DNA of 59,003 nucleotides from Phallusia fumigata (taxonomy: Eukaryota; Chordata; Ascidiacea; Phlebobranchia; Ascidiidae). The notes under the pieces were generated by a model. That model was not told where the DNA came from, did not search any database, and saw only the letters and a list, made by a program, of their open reading frames with translations. Location: assembly GCA_008931825.1 (NCBI GenBank), contig QXVZ01016111.1:1-59003 (forward strand), in the 5' to 3' direction. Every line of letters starts with the position of its first letter. Position 1 is the stretch's first letter. Positions 55,582-59,003 of this stretch are shown here, piece after piece. Position numbers and translations under genes: made by a program.

Positions 55582-58500
55582 TTACTTTACTCTGACAAAC
55601 ACTGGAATATTTCCAACTTCTACTTGGTAGCTCTTAATCCACTTGCTATATTTCACATCGAAAGAATGACTGGTCAGGATATCTTTCCACTTTCCTGGAG
55701 GCAGGTAAATGTCTCTTGCAGTTGAATCCATTTCAAGTATGGGTGCCACACATAAGTCATTGCCAATCATAAACTGATCCTTAAGTAAAAGAATCTTCTT
55801 TTTTTCTTCCGGGTTGGTTCTTTGGGTAATAGCTTTGGGGGCCATCCACATTGGAGACAAAACAGGCTTTGTGCTGCTGGTGTCAGCTTCCAAAAATGCT
55901 TTTTCAAAGATTGTATGCACTGTTGTGCTGTTTCGAAGGNTAATAGCTTTGGGGGCCATCCACATTGGAGACAAAACAGGCTTTGTGCTGCTGGTGTCAG
56001 CTTCCAAAAATGCTTTTTCAAAGATTGTATGCACTGTTGTGCTGTTTCGAAGGGCAACATATTTTTGTATAATGTCTGTGAGTTCAACAACATTCATTCC
56101 AGCCTTGATAAGAGTATCATAGTCCCATGGAATATGCATGACTGGGAAAAATGCTACCAGCTCAATCCAGCGAATGAACCCATTCTGTACAACCTCTGGT
56201 CTCATGTGTTTTAAAGCTTCATGCAATGGGCATGGAAAAGTTGGAACAAAGAATGGATAGCCCCCTAAGCCAGCTGCCAATGCTGAAGAAACAGTTTCCT
56301 TCATGCTTTTTGATGGACTTAGCAACACAAACTGGTGTCTAATCTGTGAATCATAAGCCACATCAGTGACTGTGCATCTTCCAATTTTAAATGCAACATC
56401 AGCATAGAGAGTTGAGAAGTGCCCTGGATTGTGGAGTGGCCTTGCAAGTCGATAGTGGTTAGGAATCCAGCTGGACTGTCCGTAAAACATATGAAAATAA
56501 TCCACAGGTGCTCTAGCACTGAAGTTGGTTATTTCACTGACAAACCATGATGAAGCATTCTTGTTGGTGAGATCAATAACACCTGGAAAAAGGGTTTTTT
56601 CATGGGTGTTTAATCGAGTCAGTGATGGTACAGATCGAACTTCATCAAAAATTAGATAGCCACTGGTTGCAGCCTTGTTAAAGTGCTTGGTATCGTAGTT
56701 GACAAATGGAGTAAAGGGAAGCATTATCTTAAATCCTGATTCCTTGGCTACAAAAGTAAAATTGTCCATGGAAACTTCTCCATCATTTCGCAAAACAAAG
56801 TCTCCAAGCTTGTCATAAACCTGTGCAATATCACTTATATGTACAGTACCACCAATTGGCCTAATAGACTGAAGGTGAGCATTGATTGAAACTTTAGCAA
56901 AATCATTGTCATGAATAATAATGTTCCACAAAGGCTTTTCCACTAACCATGAACAATGACCATGCAATATCGATGGCACATCACTAGGCTTTACATTGCC
57001 AATAATATTCTTTTCAACTTCATCTTCAAAGTAAGCACCATCATTGATCATGTCTTGAAAGTATTCTGGAACTTCGTGGGGTTCGGTTAAAGGCTTAATG
57101 AAATGTTCTATAGTCTCCTGATGGGCTGCATGCAAGCTGTCTCCAACACAAACCATGTAATCCATATGAAAGCCATCATCGCGATGGTGCAAGCCTTGGT
57201 GCGCATTGTCAGGGGCAGATGATATGCAAATCTGTGGTTTTGTCTGGTTTTTGCAGACTTGTTCGCTGACCCTAACTGCATGTTGTGTACTGGCTTTAAT
57301 AACCACACCAGTTGAAGAAATCCACAATGGCTCGATCACTGATCCACCTTTGTTTCTTAGAATAGTTCCAAAGGGGTTTCTAACTGAAAATCCACCTGGT
57401 ATATATTGAAGCATAGAGTCATCACATGGTTCCTCTTGTGCCTTGTCTGGTGGGTATGTAATGTAATTATGAGCCCCAAACCACACAACCTTATCGTCTG
57501 GTGCCATAGTTAGTTCTACACAGTCCACAGGTGTTGTAGTCGATTGCATTTTCCATTCTACTTTTATGCAGTGCATTTTGTCAATGTCGTCCTCATCGCC
57601 GAAACCAAATGCTGTCAAAGATAGTGAGGTGTTTTTGTGTGCCCAATGTAGGCAGGAACTGGTTTCAGTTTGCTGATTGCAGGCATGCAAGTACTGCAAA
57701 TCACCGGACACCGCACCTTTGCTATCAAGTAAAAACTGAGCAGCCTGGTTGCCTTGTTTGTCAAGCACAGACATGTATCTTGTTTCAGCATTGAATTTAG
57801 CCACTCGGCGATATTGGTCTTTGATTTCCAGGAAGTGTTGAAGATTGTAGAAGTGCCACACAAGAAGCAACACAGTAATGATGATGCATGCAAGAACAAT
57901 GAGCAAGACACGCACACGCCACCTTTGAGACCTTTTTCGGCGCTGTTCACTGGGTTCCTGTTTGTCACTGCAAACAAATGAAAACACCACAGATGTAAAG
58001 AAATGCCGATTGAAACAGACAGAATCTATAAAGTAAACATGAAAACAAACAAACTGTTCAAAATTACTAATTAAAACATATTTTTTGTAAATAACCTATT
58101 GAATGGTACAATTGACCCTTGACCCCTGCATGTGCCTTGGTGGAAAATCATGTACTACAGGTACATAAATTGAATTTACCTTGGGTGTTGAGAACTTGTG
58201 GCACCATTTGTTGTTGAAGATGGAAACCGAAATTCCAGGTGTGCCCTTCCTCCATTGATCTCTTCAGTAAGCTCTGCATCATCTGCAAACAAACAAGTTT
58301 TATAAAACGTAATTAACTGTTGGCTTGAAATCTAATTATAAAAGCATGTACTGGCAGAGTTTGTTAAAAAATTGACCAATTTTAGTCAGAGATCTTATTG
58401 ATGAACAGAACTTGTACTTTAGGGAGTAATCCAAATTCATTTACAGGCAAAAATGTCCTTATCTTGCCATACATCGTTGATTACTAAGCCTGCCTAAATT

Positions 58501-58657
58501 TTAGGAAACAAGAAGTAAAATAACGCAAAACTGAATAACAGCTACGGTTACTTTGCCAATAGATCTTACCACTTTCAATTAGATTCATGTCATCGCGATT
58601 GGCGCTGGATAACGAAGTAAACTTGACTATACTTGACCCTGATTTGCCAGGAGCCAT
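55582..58657 (-). CDS. MYORG-like type II membrane protein, glycoside hydrolase family 31 fold
   Basis: Three exons join in frame: 58657-58570 (starts MAPGKSG), 58282-58180 and 57967-55582. The assembled sequence reads 858 codons. 38 of these are an N-flanked direct repeat at 55827-56053, so the real protein is about 820 residues. A short cytosolic head ends in a basic run (RRKRSQRWRVR) before a single membrane helix at about residues 84-105, giving type II topology with the large domain in the ER/Golgi lumen or outside. The domain has GH31 hallmarks: MLPFTPFVNYD, a LGGYPFFVP strand, RWIELVAFFPVMHIPWDYD, and a DIYLPPGKW C-terminal sheet. MYORG-type GH31 enzymes act on alpha-galactosidic substrates in vertebrates. 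Here the expected nucleophile motif (FDxG-like) reads VDYFHMFYGQSSWIP, with Phe where Asp is expected, so it may be catalytically dead. The large final exon is typical of MYORG genes as I recall them. Confidence 0.8.
55827..56053. repeat. 113-bp direct repeat around an N inside the MYORG-like exon
   Basis: 55827-55939 and 55941-56053 are identical as far as I can read, separated by the N at 55940. The period is 114, a multiple of three, so the reading frame passes through and hides the problem. Flanking N and exact identity mark it as an unmerged contig overlap. The duplicated peptide (LRNSTTVHTIFEK...) should occur once. Confidence 0.9.
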
Positions 58658-59003
58658 GTCTGCAAACGACAGTTCTTACGTTTTGTCTTTGCGGTTACGG
58701 AAAGACCTGCTGTGTCATCAAAACACAAAACCTCGTGTAACAATACTAATACTATGACGCAGCTGCTCACTGGAGTGACATTAAAAATGGATGACCGCTC
58801 TGTAAATATCAGGGCCTTAAAACCATCCAAGATAACTATTGTATTGTAATGTTGTGTATTGAATTTCCCTGACATACTCAGTACAGCGAAATATCACATT
58901 GTAATGATATGTCTATGTTTACATGCACTATATTTAGGTTTCCCTGGCGAGACCTGAGCGGTCATTCGTGTCAAAGCTTTTGTAAGGATCTAAAGCAGGA
59001 ATG
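58658..59003 (-). promoter_or_regulatory. Upstream region of the MYORG-like gene
   Basis: The 345 bases beyond the start codon contain only an 82-codon frame that runs through the start region and has no ATG-supported homology. The promoter and 5' UTR should lie here. No TATA box stands out. An upstream noncoding exon beyond the window is possible. Confidence 0.35.

Larger units (their letters stand above)
390..55940. other. Eleven single-N contig joins
   Basis: Single Ns occur at 390, 19777, 20675, 21595, 25744, 36589, 40083, 41369, 46700, 48996 and 55940. Those at 21595, 25744, 36589 and 55940 sit exactly between two copies of the same sequence. 40083 and 41369 bracket a segment that repeats 43386-44670. 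The remaining five (390, 19777, 20675, 46700, 48996) show no exact flanking copy, and those at 46700 and 48996 interrupt array genes. Order and copy number across any N should not be trusted. Confidence 0.85.

Overview
The window looks like animal nuclear DNA. The coding parts are split by short GT-AG introns, mostly 70 to 1,000 bases, and the two recognisable genes are a metazoan MEX3-type RNA-binding protein and a type II membrane protein of glycoside hydrolase family 31 (MYORG-like). Compact genes, modest GC content and strongly divergent allele-like copies at contig joins suggest a highly polymorphic invertebrate. An ascidian such as Ciona is my best guess, but nothing here proves it.

Layout. 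1-7310: no convincing gene; a GC-rich island lies at about 2.1-2.6 kb. 7311-9690 (+): MEX3, seven coding exons, 579 residues, two KH domains and a C-terminal RING. 9.7-10.7 kb: probable MEX3 3' UTR. 10.7-34.9 kb: a 24-kb stretch in which I find no gene, only repeats and two N-flanked duplications. 34.9-39.2 kb (-): small unrecognised genes, part of them present twice because of a 1.58-kb duplication around a single N. 39.2-53.6 kb (+): a tandem array of one gene family, the most interesting part of the window. 53.9-54.15 kb: a tRNA-like SINE. 54.2-58.7 kb (-): MYORG-like gene with its probable 3' UTR.

The array contains at least four first exons (42727, 46354, 47343, 51734) encoding a domain of about 115 residues with a PCDI[RK]FSQ start and an LDNRRLY[VI]F core. 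I read this as a ParB/sulfiredoxin-like fold, related to domains I recall from C-termini of bacterial secreted proteins and from scattered eukaryotes. Short Ser/Thr-rich linker exons follow, then in two units a final exon that appears to be a second, diverged copy of the same domain. Nearly every junction I could assign is phase 2, so the exons are symmetrical and interchangeable. Promoter flanks, linker-exon blocks and 3' flanks are also duplicated. Three of the four units carry different single-base frame breaks, so they are pseudogenes, variable alleles or sequencing errors.

The sequence has eleven single-N joins (390, 19777, 20675, 21595, 25744, 36589, 40083, 41369, 46700, 48996, 55940). 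Five of them are linked to near-identical duplicated sequence. I read these as unmerged contig ends or alleles, including one that adds 38 codons in frame to the MYORG-like gene. All protein-family calls come from reading the translations; no database search was possible.
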